A DNA stretch of 11,030 nt. Source: Bacteroidota bacterium (lineage in GTDB: Bacteria > Bacteroidota > Bacteroidia > B-17B0 > Aurantibacillaceae). Below the pieces are notes generated by a model. The model searched no databases and was not told the DNA's origin. It was given only the letters and a program-made list of their open reading frames with translations. A program made the position numbers and the translations under genes. This document shows, one piece after another, positions 1 through 6,102 of the stretch; the stretch's first letter is position 1; each line of letters starts with the position of its first letter. The stretch lies in assembly GCA_025360565.1 (NCBI GenBank), contig JANYBY010000098.1, forward strand, positions 1-11,030. Reading direction: 5' to 3'.

Positions 1-37
1 GGAAAGTAATTGTAAAAAACTTACCCAAAGGTTTTGA

Positions 38-1072
38 GATCTTTGTAGCAACGATTATTTAGGTTTTTCGAAACTTGGATTGTTAAATGCAAAATTACGA
101 AGTACGAATGACGAATCACGGACCAATTTCGGTTCCACAGGTTCCAGGTTGATTTCCGGAAATTCGGAAGCGATCGAAGACGCAGAAAAAAACATCGCCT
201 TGTTTCATCATGCCCAAAGCGCGCTTATTTTTAATTCCGGTTACGATGCCAATGTAGGTTTGCTTTCGTCGGTGCCGCAAAAAAATGACCTGATCCTTTT
301 TGATGAATTAAGTCATGCTTCTTTATACGATGGTATTCGCTTGAGTTACGCGAAGCATTATAAATTTAAACACAACAATGTAAAATCGTTAACGGAATTA
401 ATTGCGCGTCATAAAAAAGAATACGATAGTATTTATATAGTTGTGGAAAGCGTGTATTCAATGGACGGTGATACCGCGCCATTATTAGAACTTATAGATA
501 TTTGCAAATTAAGCAAAAATATTTTTTTAATTGTTGACGAAGCGCATGCCATTGGTGTTTTTGGAAAGAACGGCAGGGGTTTGTGCAGCGCGTTGGATAT
601 TGAAAAAGATTGTTTCGCAAGAATTTACACTTACGGCAAAGCAATGGGTTGTCATGGTGCAGCAATTGTTGGAAATGAAACGTTAAGAGATTACTTGATT
701 AATTTTTCACGTTCTTTTATTTACACGACTGCTTTACCGGATCACAGCATAAATGCTATTTTAACAGCGTATAAATTATTGATAGAAACAGATCAAAGGG
801 AAATGCTGCAGGAGAACATTGGATATTTTTACTCAAAAACAAATTCAAATACTAAATTTATAAAAAGCCAAAGCGCTATTCATTCTTTCGTGGTAGGAAG
901 AAATGAACTCGCGGATGAGTTAGAAAAACTCCTTGCGCAAAAAAATATTTATGCGAAGGCAATTAAAAGTCCAACTGTAAAAGAAGGAACAGAACGAGTG
1001 CGTTTTTGTTTACACGCGTTTAATACGAAGGAAGAAATTGATCTGTCATTAAGTGTGATGAATGGATTGTAG
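38..1072 (+). CDS. bioF: 8-amino-7-oxononanoate synthase (BioF), 5' partial, probable frameshift near 38
   Basis: BioF is a PLP enzyme that condenses a pimeloyl thioester with alanine to give 8-amino-7-oxononanoate (KAPA), the first step of biotin ring assembly. Visible family marks are DLCSNDYLGF (positions 38-67), GSTGSRLISGN, the VDEAHAIGVFG motif that contacts the cofactor, and YTYGKAMGCHGA with the probable PLP lysine at codon 638-640. The C-terminus is intact, ending in TAG at 1070-1072. The first start codon in this frame is TTG at 80, but the conserved SNDYLG motif lies upstream of it, so TTG is not the true start. This frame is stopped by TGA at 35-37, while the N-terminal part appears to continue in the frame starting at position 3 (reading KNLPKGFE). 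That implies one missing base near 'gagat' at 36-40. It is either a real mutation or a sequence error. It lies 49 bp upstream of bioD, on the same strand, probably one transcript. Confidence 0.9.
   Translation, partial: DLCSNDYLGFSKLGLLNAKLRSTNDESRTNFGSTGSRLISGNSEAIEDAEKNIALFHHAQSALIFNSGYDANVGLLSSVPQKNDLILFDELSHASLYDGIRLSYAKHYKFKHNNVKSLTELIARHKKEYDSIYIVVESVYSMDGDTAPLLELIDICKLSKNIFLIVDEAHAIGVFGKNGRGLCSALDIEKDCFARIYTYGKAMGCHGAAIVGNETLRDYLINFSRSFIYTTALPDHSINAILTAYKLLIETDQREMLQENIGYFYSKTNSNTKFIKSQSAIHSFVVGRNELADELEKLLAQKNIYAKAIKSPTVKEGTERVRFCLHAFNTKEEIDLSLSVMNGL
95..122. repeat. four degenerate 7-bp tandem units inside bioF
   Basis: Four consecutive heptamers, ttacgaa, gtacgaa, tgacgaa and tcacgga, are read as part of bioF. 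They encode the poorly conserved stretch between the SNDYLG and GSTGSRL motifs. The distance between those motifs looks normal for the family, so this is not clearly an insertion. It resembles the low-complexity ACGAA-type tracts that recur between genes in some Bacteroidota, which is a recollection I did not check. Confidence 0.4.
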
Positions 1073-1091
1073 CAAAAATATCAGCAATTAT

Positions 1092-1119
1092 AAATTGTAA
1101 ATAATAAAATTGTAAATAA
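1092..1119. repeat. 13-bp direct repeat upstream of bioD
   Basis: The sequence aaattgtaaataa occurs at 1092-1104 and again at 1107-1119, a period of 15 bp, filling most of the gap between bioF and bioD and ending two bases before the bioD ATG. No promoter-like TAnnTTTG is present, which fits co-transcription of bioD with bioF. Confidence 0.6.
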
Positions 1120-1121
1120 GA

Positions 1122-1739
1122 ATGAGTCGTTATTTTATAACCGGAATAGGAACAGGAGTAGGCAAAACATTTGTCGCCTCAATTTTAACTGAAGCTTTAC
1201 ATGCAGATTATTGGAAACCTATACAATGCGGCACCCATGAAGGCACCGATACAGAAAGGGTGGCGGGCTTAATAACAAATTCAAAAACAGTAATTCATAA
1301 AGAAAGTTATTGTTTTAAAGAAGCCGTTTCTCCGCATTGGGCGGCAGAACTGGAGTTTGAAAAAATAAAACCCGAAAAATTGGTATTGCCCGAAACCAAT
1401 AATACATTAATTATTGAGGGCGCCGGCGGTATGATGGTGCCTTTAACCGAAAATACTTACGCGATTGATCTGGCAAGGGAATTTGAAGCCGAAGTAATTT
1501 TAGTTTGCAGAAATTATTTAGGATGCATCAATCATTCTTTATTGAGTATAGATCATTTATTGAGAAACGAATTTGAAATAAAAGGAATAATTTTAAACGG
1601 TAATTTTGATAAACAGGTAAAAGCGGCTATTTGTAATTACTCCGAGATTCCTTTACTGGCCGAGATCCCGGAGATAATGGAGATAAATAAAGAAACTGTT
1701 CTTACACAAAGTCAAAAAATTAATTTGGGATTGTTCTAA
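1122..1739 (+). CDS. bioD: dethiobiotin synthetase (BioD)
   Basis: BioD is an ATP-dependent carboxylase-like enzyme that closes the ureido ring of 7,8-diaminopelargonate with CO2 to give dethiobiotin, the penultimate step of biotin synthesis. The 205-residue product starts with the P-loop GTGVGKT (residues 10-16). It has the WKPIQCG segment (31-37) carrying the conserved substrate-site lysine K32, and EGAGGMMVPL (99-108), the family's second glycine-rich motif. Its length is slightly below the roughly 225 residues of the Escherichia coli enzyme but no motif is missing. The ATG at 1122 directly precedes the P-loop region as expected. It follows bioF by 49 bp on the same strand and is followed by a hairpin terminator, so it is probably the last gene of that transcript. 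Confidence 0.95.
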   Translation: MSRYFITGIGTGVGKTFVASILTEALHADYWKPIQCGTHEGTDTERVAGLITNSKTVIHKESYCFKEAVSPHWAAELEFEKIKPEKLVLPETNNTLIIEGAGGMMVPLTENTYAIDLAREFEAEVILVCRNYLGCINHSLLSIDHLLRNEFEIKGIILNGNFDKQVKAAICNYSEIPLLAEIPEIMEINKETVLTQSQKINLGLF

Positions 1740-1741
1740 AA

Positions 1742-1776
1742 AAAAAAGACCGCACCTTTAAAGAACGGCCTTTTTT
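1742..1776. terminator. bidirectional intrinsic terminator between bioD and the convergent repeat-protein gene
   Basis: An A-run with gaccg (1742-1752) can pair with cggcc plus a T-run (1766-1776): eleven positions with one A-C mismatch around a 13-nt loop. There is a T-run on the plus strand after the stem and, because of the A-run, a T-run after it on the minus strand as well. It begins 3 bp after the bioD stop and lies 16 bp beyond the stop of the opposing gene, so it can serve both. Confidence 0.75.
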
Positions 1777-1791
1777 ATTTTAGGAGGTGAT

Positions 1792-3408
1792 TTATTCTAC
1801 CACCACTTTTACGCTGTAAGTACCGGTGTTGGCTGTAATCTGCATAAAATAAATGCCTGATCCAAAAGCGCTAAGGTCGATCATATTTGAGCTTTGGTTC
1901 TCAAGAATTTTTTTTCCGGTCATATCAAATACATTAGTATTAATTGTTCCGGTGTTTTCTTGTTCGATCTTAAATTTGCCCGTACTTGGGTTTGGGTAAA
2001 CTTTCAAATCACGGTTCAAAGTCGTTGTATTTATACCTGTTATAAAAGGGTTGCTTTTCTTTTTCCATAATTCATTACCGGCTGTTATATCAGTGGCAAC
2101 AAAGTAAAGATCGTTACCCATTACAAACAGGTTGTTTGGATAAGCACCAATAGCGCCGGCATAAAGATCTGCATGCATTACCGTGTTGGCAACTGTTCCG
2201 TCAGTTCTCCATAATTCTATTCCGTTTGTATTATTGTTGGCCCCAAAAAACAATGTATCGTTAAGTACTGCGAAACTACCTGGATAAGAAGAGCTACTGC
2301 CCGGGTAGATATCCTTTAACTGAATAGTTCCGGCAGCTGTTCCATCAGATTTCCATAACTCCCTTCCATTAGCGTCAGCCGCTGAAAATATTAACGCGTT
2401 GTGATATACTACGAAGGCGTTTGGTTGGCCATTACCGGAACCTGCAAAAATGTCTTTTACTAAAACAGTTCCGCCGGCTGTGCCATCGGTTTTCCATAAT
2501 TCTATACCATTAACGCCATCACTGGCTACAAAAAACAATTCATTATTAAGCACAACGAAGCTTGTTGGTCCCGAACTTGCTGCGCCTGTGTTTATGTCCT
2601 TCACCATGGTGGTTCCTCCGGTTGTGCCATCGGTCTTCCATAATTCACTTCCGTTTACACCATTGTCAGCTGAAAAAAATACAGTGCCATTAAAATTAAA
2701 AAAACCGTATGCTCCTGAGCCAACAGTACCGGTTGCAATGTCTTTTAAAAGAACAGTTCCTCCGGTAGTACCATCACTTTTCCATAGCTCGTCCGACAAG
2801 GCAGGGGTAATAGCGTTAAATAAAAGCGTGCCGTTAAAATTATATAATTCACCGGGAGATGAACTCAGAGTGCCGGTATTAATATCTTTTACCATAATAG
2901 TTCCGGCTGCAGAACCATCTGTTTTCCATAATTCATTGCCATTTGTGCCATCGTCGGCGTTAAAGAATAAAGTGCCGTTCATCGCTTTAAAATAAGGATA
3001 TAATGGCAATGCCGTGGCTGTACCTGTATTAATGTCCTTTAATAATGTTGTGCCGGCTGCTGTTCCGTCGCTGCTCCAAAGTTCTTGCCCGTTTGTAGCA
3101 GTAAAAGCGCTGAAAAACAAAGTGTTGTTTAAGACAGTTAAGAACGGAGGATTCATACTCATAGAATGAACAGCTCCGGGATTTAAATCTTTCAATAATG
3201 CAGTACCCGCGGTTGTACCATCACTTTTCCATAATTCTTTTCCTGCAACACCATCGTTTGCGGCAAAATATAGATTGTTGTTTAAAACAGCAAAGCTTGA
3301 AGGATTTGATGGAGAAATGCCACTATTAATATCTTTAAGAACAACCTGCGCTTTTAGGCTGATAGTAGCGGCAAACGCCAGGCTTAACAAAGTAAATTTA
3401 GATCTCAT
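1792..3408 (-). CDS. secreted ELWxxDGTxxGT-repeat protein with T9SS sorting domain
   Basis: This is a 538-residue exported protein of unknown role. Residues 1-20 form a signal peptide ending at KA before Q21. The body consists of nine units of 47-51 residues marked by ELW at residues 58, 109, 159, 207, 255, 303, 350, 398 and 446. The first eight carry ELW-x-x-DGT-like-GT followed by a KDI-type strand; the ninth is degenerate and ends the array. Regular spacing and alternating strand/turn composition suggest a beta-propeller or similar beta-repeat fold (inference). Residues about 469-538 (VYPNPSTGKF ... SGIYFMQI ... KVVVE) match the type A C-terminal domain that routes proteins through the T9SS to the cell surface or medium. 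It stands convergent to bioD and divergent from bioA, inside the biotin locus, with no obvious link to biotin. The ATG at 3406-3408 is chosen because it begins the signal peptide. Confidence 0.85.
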   Translation of the reverse strand: MRSKFTLLSLAFAATISLKAQVVLKDINSGISPSNPSSFAVLNNNLYFAANDGVAGKELWKSDGTTAGTALLKDLNPGAVHSMSMNPPFLTVLNNTLFFSAFTATNGQELWSSDGTAAGTTLLKDINTGTATALPLYPYFKAMNGTLFFNADDGTNGNELWKTDGSAAGTIMVKDINTGTLSSSPGELYNFNGTLLFNAITPALSDELWKSDGTTGGTVLLKDIATGTVGSGAYGFFNFNGTVFFSADNGVNGSELWKTDGTTGGTTMVKDINTGAASSGPTSFVVLNNELFFVASDGVNGIELWKTDGTAGGTVLVKDIFAGSGNGQPNAFVVYHNALIFSAADANGRELWKSDGTAAGTIQLKDIYPGSSSSYPGSFAVLNDTLFFGANNNTNGIELWRTDGTVANTVMHADLYAGAIGAYPNNLFVMGNDLYFVATDITAGNELWKKKSNPFITGINTTTLNRDLKVYPNPSTGKFKIEQENTGTINTNVFDMTGKKILENQSSNMIDLSAFGSGIYFMQITANTGTYSVKVVVE

Positions 3409-3432
3409 GTTTTAGTTTTTATGATTAAGTCG

Positions 3433-3458
3433 CAAAGTTCATGATTAAATATTCCAAA
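3433..3458 (-). promoter_or_regulatory. weak candidate promoter for the T9SS repeat protein
   Basis: On the minus strand, GAACTTTG (3440-3433) is one base off the Bacteroidota -7 element TAnnTTTG. TTTG (3458-3455) lies 14 bp upstream of it, shorter than the usual spacing of about 19. The predicted start would leave a leader of roughly 20 nt. The imperfect elements fit a promoter that needs an activator, and an inverted repeat sits just upstream, but this is tentative. Confidence 0.3.
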
Positions 3459-3461
3459 AAC

Positions 3462-3481
3462 TATACCCTAGGGAGGGTATA
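3462..3481. promoter_or_regulatory. operator-like perfect inverted repeat
   Basis: TATACCCTAGGGAGGGTATA has perfect 8-bp arms (3462-3469 and 3474-3481) around the 4-nt spacer AGGG. Its 3' edge is 54 bp upstream of the minus-strand ATG and just upstream of that gene's candidate -33 element. The ACCCT/AGGGT arms and overall size resemble sites bound by dimeric LuxR/NarL-type response regulators. The binding protein is unknown. Confidence 0.5.
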
Positions 3482-3540
3482 TTTGTAAATAAAGATGAAA
3501 CCTCATTAAAAAGAATTTAATTATGTTGTAAAAAATAATT

Positions 3541-3548
3541 TAAGTTTG
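3541..3548 (+). promoter_or_regulatory. candidate -7 element for bioA
   Basis: TAAGTTTG matches the Bacteroidota -7 consensus TAnnTTTG. The nearest TTG upstream (3526-3528) is only 12 bp away, too close for the normal spacing, so the -33 element is not convincing. If used, the transcript would carry a leader of about 100 nt containing the hairpin at 3575-3600. Confidence 0.35.
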
Positions 3549-3574
3549 TTTGATTAAAGATTAGCACTCAGTGG

Positions 3575-3600
3575 CGCAGAGATTTATTTTTTCCTCTGCG
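3575..3600. repeat. stem-loop in the bioA leader
   Basis: cgcagag (3575-3581) and ctctgcg (3594-3600) are perfect 7-bp inverted arms around a 12-nt AT-rich loop. It lacks a following T-run, so it is not a standard terminator. The sequence style (repeated CGCAGAG words) resembles dispersed intergenic repeats rather than a specific regulatory RNA. Confidence 0.55.
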
Positions 3601-3635
3601 ATCCCGATCCGCCGCGGCGGACTATCGTGACTGCG
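3596..3635. repeat. 30-bp palindromic mini-element flanked by CTGCG direct repeats
   Basis: A GC-rich insert (3601-3630) contains the 14-bp perfect palindrome tccgccgcggcgga (3608-3621), with partly complementary flanks cccgat and atcgtg. On both sides lies the same pentamer ctgcg (3596-3600 and 3631-3635), as expected if a short element inserted with a 5-bp target duplication. Its base composition contrasts sharply with the surrounding AT-rich leader. Confidence 0.5.
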
Positions 3636-3653
3636 TTCTCAGCGAGACACAAA

Positions 3654-5009
3654 ATGACAATACAAAAAAAGGATAAAAAATATGTTTGGCACCCGTTTAC
3701 ACATCAGTTAAACGCTAAATACCCTATTAACATTATTAAAGGCAAGGGTGTTTATTTATACGATGATAAGGGAAATAAATACATCGATGCCATATCCAGC
3801 TGGTGGGTTAATTTGCATGGACATTGCAATCCGTATATTTCAAAAAAGGTAAGTCAACAATTATCGGAATTAGAACATTCTATTTTTTCTGATTTCACTC
3901 ACCCATGGGCTGTAACGCTTGCTGAACGGTTGCTCGGGCACTTACCAAAAAACCAATCCAAAATATTTTATTCCGATAACGGCTCTACCGCGGTGGAAGT
4001 GGCTTTAAAAATGAGTTTGCAATATTGGAGCAATCAGGATCTTTCTAAAACAACCTTTATTGCTTTTGAAAATGGGTATCATGGCGATACATTTGGGGGA
4101 ATGAGTGTGGGCGCAAGAAATGTGTTTAATAATGCTTTCGAAAAATTATTGTTTGATGTAAAACATATTCCAATTCCAACCAAACAAAATTTTGTAGAAG
4201 TAAAAAATAAACTCACCGAAATAATAAAGACGAATAAAGTTGCCGGCTTTATTTTTGAGCCCTTGGTGCAAGGCGCTGCGGGCATGAAAATGTATGAGGC
4301 GAAGTACCTAGATGAATTAATTTTAATTTGCAACCAAAATAAAATAATAACCATTGCCGACGAAGTCATGACCGGTTTCGGCCGTACCGGAAAAATGTTT
4401 GCCTGTGATAATTTAAAACATAAGCCCGATGTAATTTGTTTAAGCAAAGGATTAACGGGAGGTTATTTTCCTTTAGGTGTAACGAGCTGTGCTGAATTTA
4501 TTTACAATGCTTTTTTAAGCGAAGATAAAACTAAAACTTTTTTTCACGGGCACAGTTATACCGCCAATGCAACTGCCTGTAGCGCTGCGCTGGCAAGCCT
4601 TGACCTGCTGGAGAAAAAAGAAACAAAGGCACAAATAAAAATGATAGAGAAGAGCCACATTGCTTTTGTGAAAAAGTTATGCAGTCATTCCGAGGAACGA
4701 GGAATCTATTCCAACAGAACAGATCCCTCCCTGCCTCGCCGGCAGGCAGGCTTCGTCGGGATGACGACAGATGGGGCGAGAGTAAGATCAAAAGGCACCA
4801 TCATTGCTTTTGAATTAAATACCAAAGAACATTCTCATTATTTAAACAATGCCGCGGAAACAATCACAGATTTCTTTTTAAAAAAAGGAATTATTTTACG
4901 TCCGCTCGGAAATATTTTTTATTTAATTCCCCCTTATATAATTACCAAAAAGCAATTGAATTTTATTTACGGGGCAATTGAGGAGTTTCTTGAAAGAGTG
5001 GATAGTTAA
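3654..5009 (+). CDS. bioA: adenosylmethionine-8-amino-7-oxononanoate aminotransferase (BioA)
   Basis: BioA is the class III PLP aminotransferase that converts KAPA to 7,8-diaminopelargonate, using S-adenosylmethionine as amino donor in the classical enzyme. Motifs, numbered from the ATG at 3654, are WHPFTHQ (12-18), DAISSWWVNLHGH (45-57), SDNGSTAVEVALK (107-119), GYHGDTFGGM (141-150), ADEVMTGFGRTG (235-246) and LSKGLTGGYFPLG (263-275), with K265 as the Schiff-base lysine. The frame also opens at GTG 3627, but that codon lies in the repeat element upstream, and MTIQKKDKKYVWHPFTHQ is the natural N-terminus, so ATG 3654 is preferred. The 451-residue product is longer than usual (about 420-430) because residues about 344-371 are encoded by an inserted palindromic element. 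The gene is separated from bioD by the opposing secreted-protein gene and may have its own promoter. It runs convergent with the PAP2 gene, 32 bp apart, with no clear terminator between. Confidence 0.93.
   Translation: MTIQKKDKKYVWHPFTHQLNAKYPINIIKGKGVYLYDDKGNKYIDAISSWWVNLHGHCNPYISKKVSQQLSELEHSIFSDFTHPWAVTLAERLLGHLPKNQSKIFYSDNGSTAVEVALKMSLQYWSNQDLSKTTFIAFENGYHGDTFGGMSVGARNVFNNAFEKLLFDVKHIPIPTKQNFVEVKNKLTEIIKTNKVAGFIFEPLVQGAAGMKMYEAKYLDELILICNQNKIITIADEVMTGFGRTGKMFACDNLKHKPDVICLSKGLTGGYFPLGVTSCAEFIYNAFLSEDKTKTFFHGHSYTANATACSAALASLDLLEKKETKAQIKMIEKSHIAFVKKLCSHSEERGIYSNRTDPSLPRRQAGFVGMTTDGARVRSKGTIIAFELNTKEHSHYLNNAAETITDFFLKKGIILRPLGNIFYLIPPYIITKKQLNFIYGAIEEFLERVDS
4684..4765. repeat. palindromic repeat element inserted in frame within bioA
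   Basis: Outer arms gtcattccga (4684-4693) and tcgggatgac (4756-4765) pair over ten positions with one G-U. Inside lie ggaatct/agatccc (4701-4707, 4721-4727, one mismatch) and a strong inner hairpin cctgcct/aggcagg (4730-4736, 4744-4750) whose loop contains gccggc. The segment is far richer in GC than the flanking bioA sequence. It encodes residues 344-371 (SHSEERGIYS ... FVGMT), which have no counterpart I recognise in BioA; conserved sequence resumes at VRSKGTIIAFEL. The element adds codons without a stop or frame change. The sequence resembles palindromic repeats I recall between genes in Bacteroidota genomes, an unverified recollection. Confidence 0.75.
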
Positions 5010-5041
5010 TAATAATAGTCTCAATTCCCAATACTCATTAC

Positions 5042-5653
5042 TCAATTCTCTAGCCGAACAGCCGTCTCCTTTCTCTTCCTCATCATCTTATCTATCTTCC
5101 AGGTAAGTAAACCGGTGCCAATGCCAATAACTGCTCCTCCTAAAACATCGCTTGGATAATGAACGCCAAGACGCATACGCGAATAACCCACAAAGCCCGC
5201 GTATAAAAAAGATGGCACCGTTACATACCATTTTTTGTAACTTAAACTTAAGGCCGTTGCTGTTGCAAAGGCGGCAGCGCTGTGTCCGCTCGGAAAAGAA
5301 GCCAGGCCAACATTATCTCTTTGAATAATATCGCCGGGATATTCGTTAAAAGGTCGTGTACGATTTACTAAATATTTTAGACCGGTTGAAATGGCCAAAG
5401 CTGAGCCAATGCAAATGGCGCTTTTATAACCGCTCCGCATTAATTCTTTATCTTTTTTAAAATATCCGTGTGCCCAAATCCCAATTACTGAAACCGGCAT
5501 TGCCGGATAAACTGAGAACGAAACTCCTTTCATGGTATTGTCCCAAGCGGGCATTTCCCTTGCATTTATAGACTTTAAAATGCTGTAATCGGCACCTTGA
5601 GAAAATAGAAAGGAAGAAATAAATAATGTGAGAATAAATAAAAACTTCCTCAT
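5042..5653 (-). CDS. PAP2-family membrane-associated phosphatase
   Basis: This 203-residue protein belongs to the PAP2 (type 2 phosphatidic acid phosphatase) superfamily, which removes phosphate from lipid phosphates such as undecaprenyl diphosphate, phosphatidate or lipid A. All three catalytic motifs are present: K-x6-RP (K93 to P101), PSGH (121-124, with H124 the expected acid/base) and SR-x5-H-x3-D (S158, R159, H165, D169, with H165 the nucleophile). Residues 1-19 are a signal peptide or first membrane helix, and further hydrophobic stretches surround residues 48-62, 76-92, 125-138 and 170-185. The active site would face the periplasm. The exact substrate cannot be told from the sequence. 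Its start codon is one base after the stop of the upstream STAS-like gene, so the two are very likely co-transcribed and translationally coupled. Confidence 0.88.
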   Translation of the reverse strand: MRKFLFILTLFISSFLFSQGADYSILKSINAREMPAWDNTMKGVSFSVYPAMPVSVIGIWAHGYFKKDKELMRSGYKSAICIGSALAISTGLKYLVNRTRPFNEYPGDIIQRDNVGLASFPSGHSAAAFATATALSLSYKKWYVTVPSFLYAGFVGYSRMRLGVHYPSDVLGGAVIGIGTGLLTWKIDKMMRKRKETAVRLEN

Positions 5654-5654
5654 A

Positions 5655-6047
5655 TTAATTTTTGTTAGTAAGCATCTGTTTATTCAACCATTCCAGAGCA
5701 AGCTCGCGTTCGTCAAAAAATTTTGTTTTTACATATGGCCGGCTTACTTTAATGAATAAGTTGCCCATAATTTTTAAGGTTATATTTTTGGTAAAAAAAG
5801 CGTGCGCCGCAACGTGTTCGGCGTATTCCTTAGATGCTCCGGCCCTGCGGGCATCTTGCGTTGGCATAAATTCATCTTCAGCCTCGGTAAGCACGTAAAA
5901 CTTTTTACCTGGCATATGCTTTACCGAAAGGTCACGCGAGAGCCACACATCTTTGGCTGTAAAAGAAACACCCTTTTTGATCTTAAATTCAATAAGACAA
6001 TTGGGGTGAATTATCATTGAAAAGTTTTGGGTGTCAAAAGTTTGCAT
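5655..6047 (-). CDS. small STAS/SpoIIAA-like hypothetical protein
   Basis: The 130-residue soluble protein has no signal peptide or membrane segment. Its pattern is an N-terminal beta-rich part (about residues 12-60), a helix-strand segment, then SKEYAEHVAAHAFFTKNITLKIMGNLFIKVSRP and a final FFDERELALEWLNKQ helix. This ending recalls small STAS/SpoIIAA-fold proteins of Bacteroidota, in which a residue stretch 'xMIGNxFI...kP...F...eEALeWL' is common; the assignment rests on memory of the fold and is tentative. No catalytic residues are recognised. ATG at 6047 is the longest start, but a TAnnTTTG element ends only 7 bp upstream of it. The ATG at codon 11 (6017-6015, protein starting MIIHPN) would give a normal leader and is a serious alternative. 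It is the first gene of the minus-strand pair with the PAP2 phosphatase. Confidence 0.6.
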   Translation of the reverse strand: MQTFDTQNFSMIIHPNCLIEFKIKKGVSFTAKDVWLSRDLSVKHMPGKKFYVLTEAEDEFMPTQDARRAGASKEYAEHVAAHAFFTKNITLKIMGNLFIKVSRPYVKTKFFDERELALEWLNKQMLTNKN

Positions 6048-6054
6048 AACCTAT

Positions 6055-6089
6055 CAAAGGTATTAAATGTATGTCCGGTTTAAAAACAA
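6055..6089 (-). promoter_or_regulatory. candidate promoter for the STAS-like/PAP2 operon
   Basis: On the minus strand TACCTTTG (6062-6055) matches TAnnTTTG, with TTG at 6089-6087 at a long 24-bp spacing. The predicted transcription start falls near 6050, almost at the annotated ATG, giving either a nearly leaderless message or supporting the internal start at 6017. Confidence 0.4.
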
Positions 6090-6102
6090 TTCACAAATTG
6101 TT
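6085..6102. promoter_or_regulatory. inverted repeat over the divergent -33 regions
   Basis: AACAATT (6085-6091) and AATTGTT (6096-6102) form a perfect 7-bp inverted repeat around CACA. The right arm contains the TTG of the trxB promoter and the left arm contains the TTG of the minus-strand candidate promoter. It may be an operator for both directions or simply two back-to-back -33 elements. Confidence 0.4.

Noticed and set aside
14..20. A AAA AAC slippery heptamer, correctly phased for -1 frameshifting in the frame that begins at position 3
   Set aside because: Slipping here enters the bioF frame too early and meets TGA at 35-37, so it cannot produce full-length BioF.
2450..2995. 181-codon open frame on the plus strand opposite the secreted repeat protein
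   Set aside because: Its repeated VPPVVPSVFHNS-type sequence is just the antisense reading of the ELWKTDGT repeats; no start signal or independent family signature.
1792..3408. Regular DNA repeats of about 144 bp considered as a CRISPR-like or satellite array
   Set aside because: The periodicity is the coding repeat of one protein, with diverged codons and no spacer/repeat structure.
3627..3653. GTG at 3627 as the bioA start, adding nine residues
   Set aside because: The codons lie in and next to the repeat element, and the conserved BioA N-terminus begins naturally at the ATG at 3654.
4531..4791. 86-codon minus-strand frame across the palindromic element in bioA
   Set aside because: Antisense of bioA plus the element; the low-complexity SRRSLPAGEAGRD wording comes from the palindrome, and there is no promoter or conserved domain.
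5010..5041. Possible terminator between bioA and the PAP2 gene
   Set aside because: Only short direct repeats (ctcaattc) are seen; no stem with a T-run could be found.
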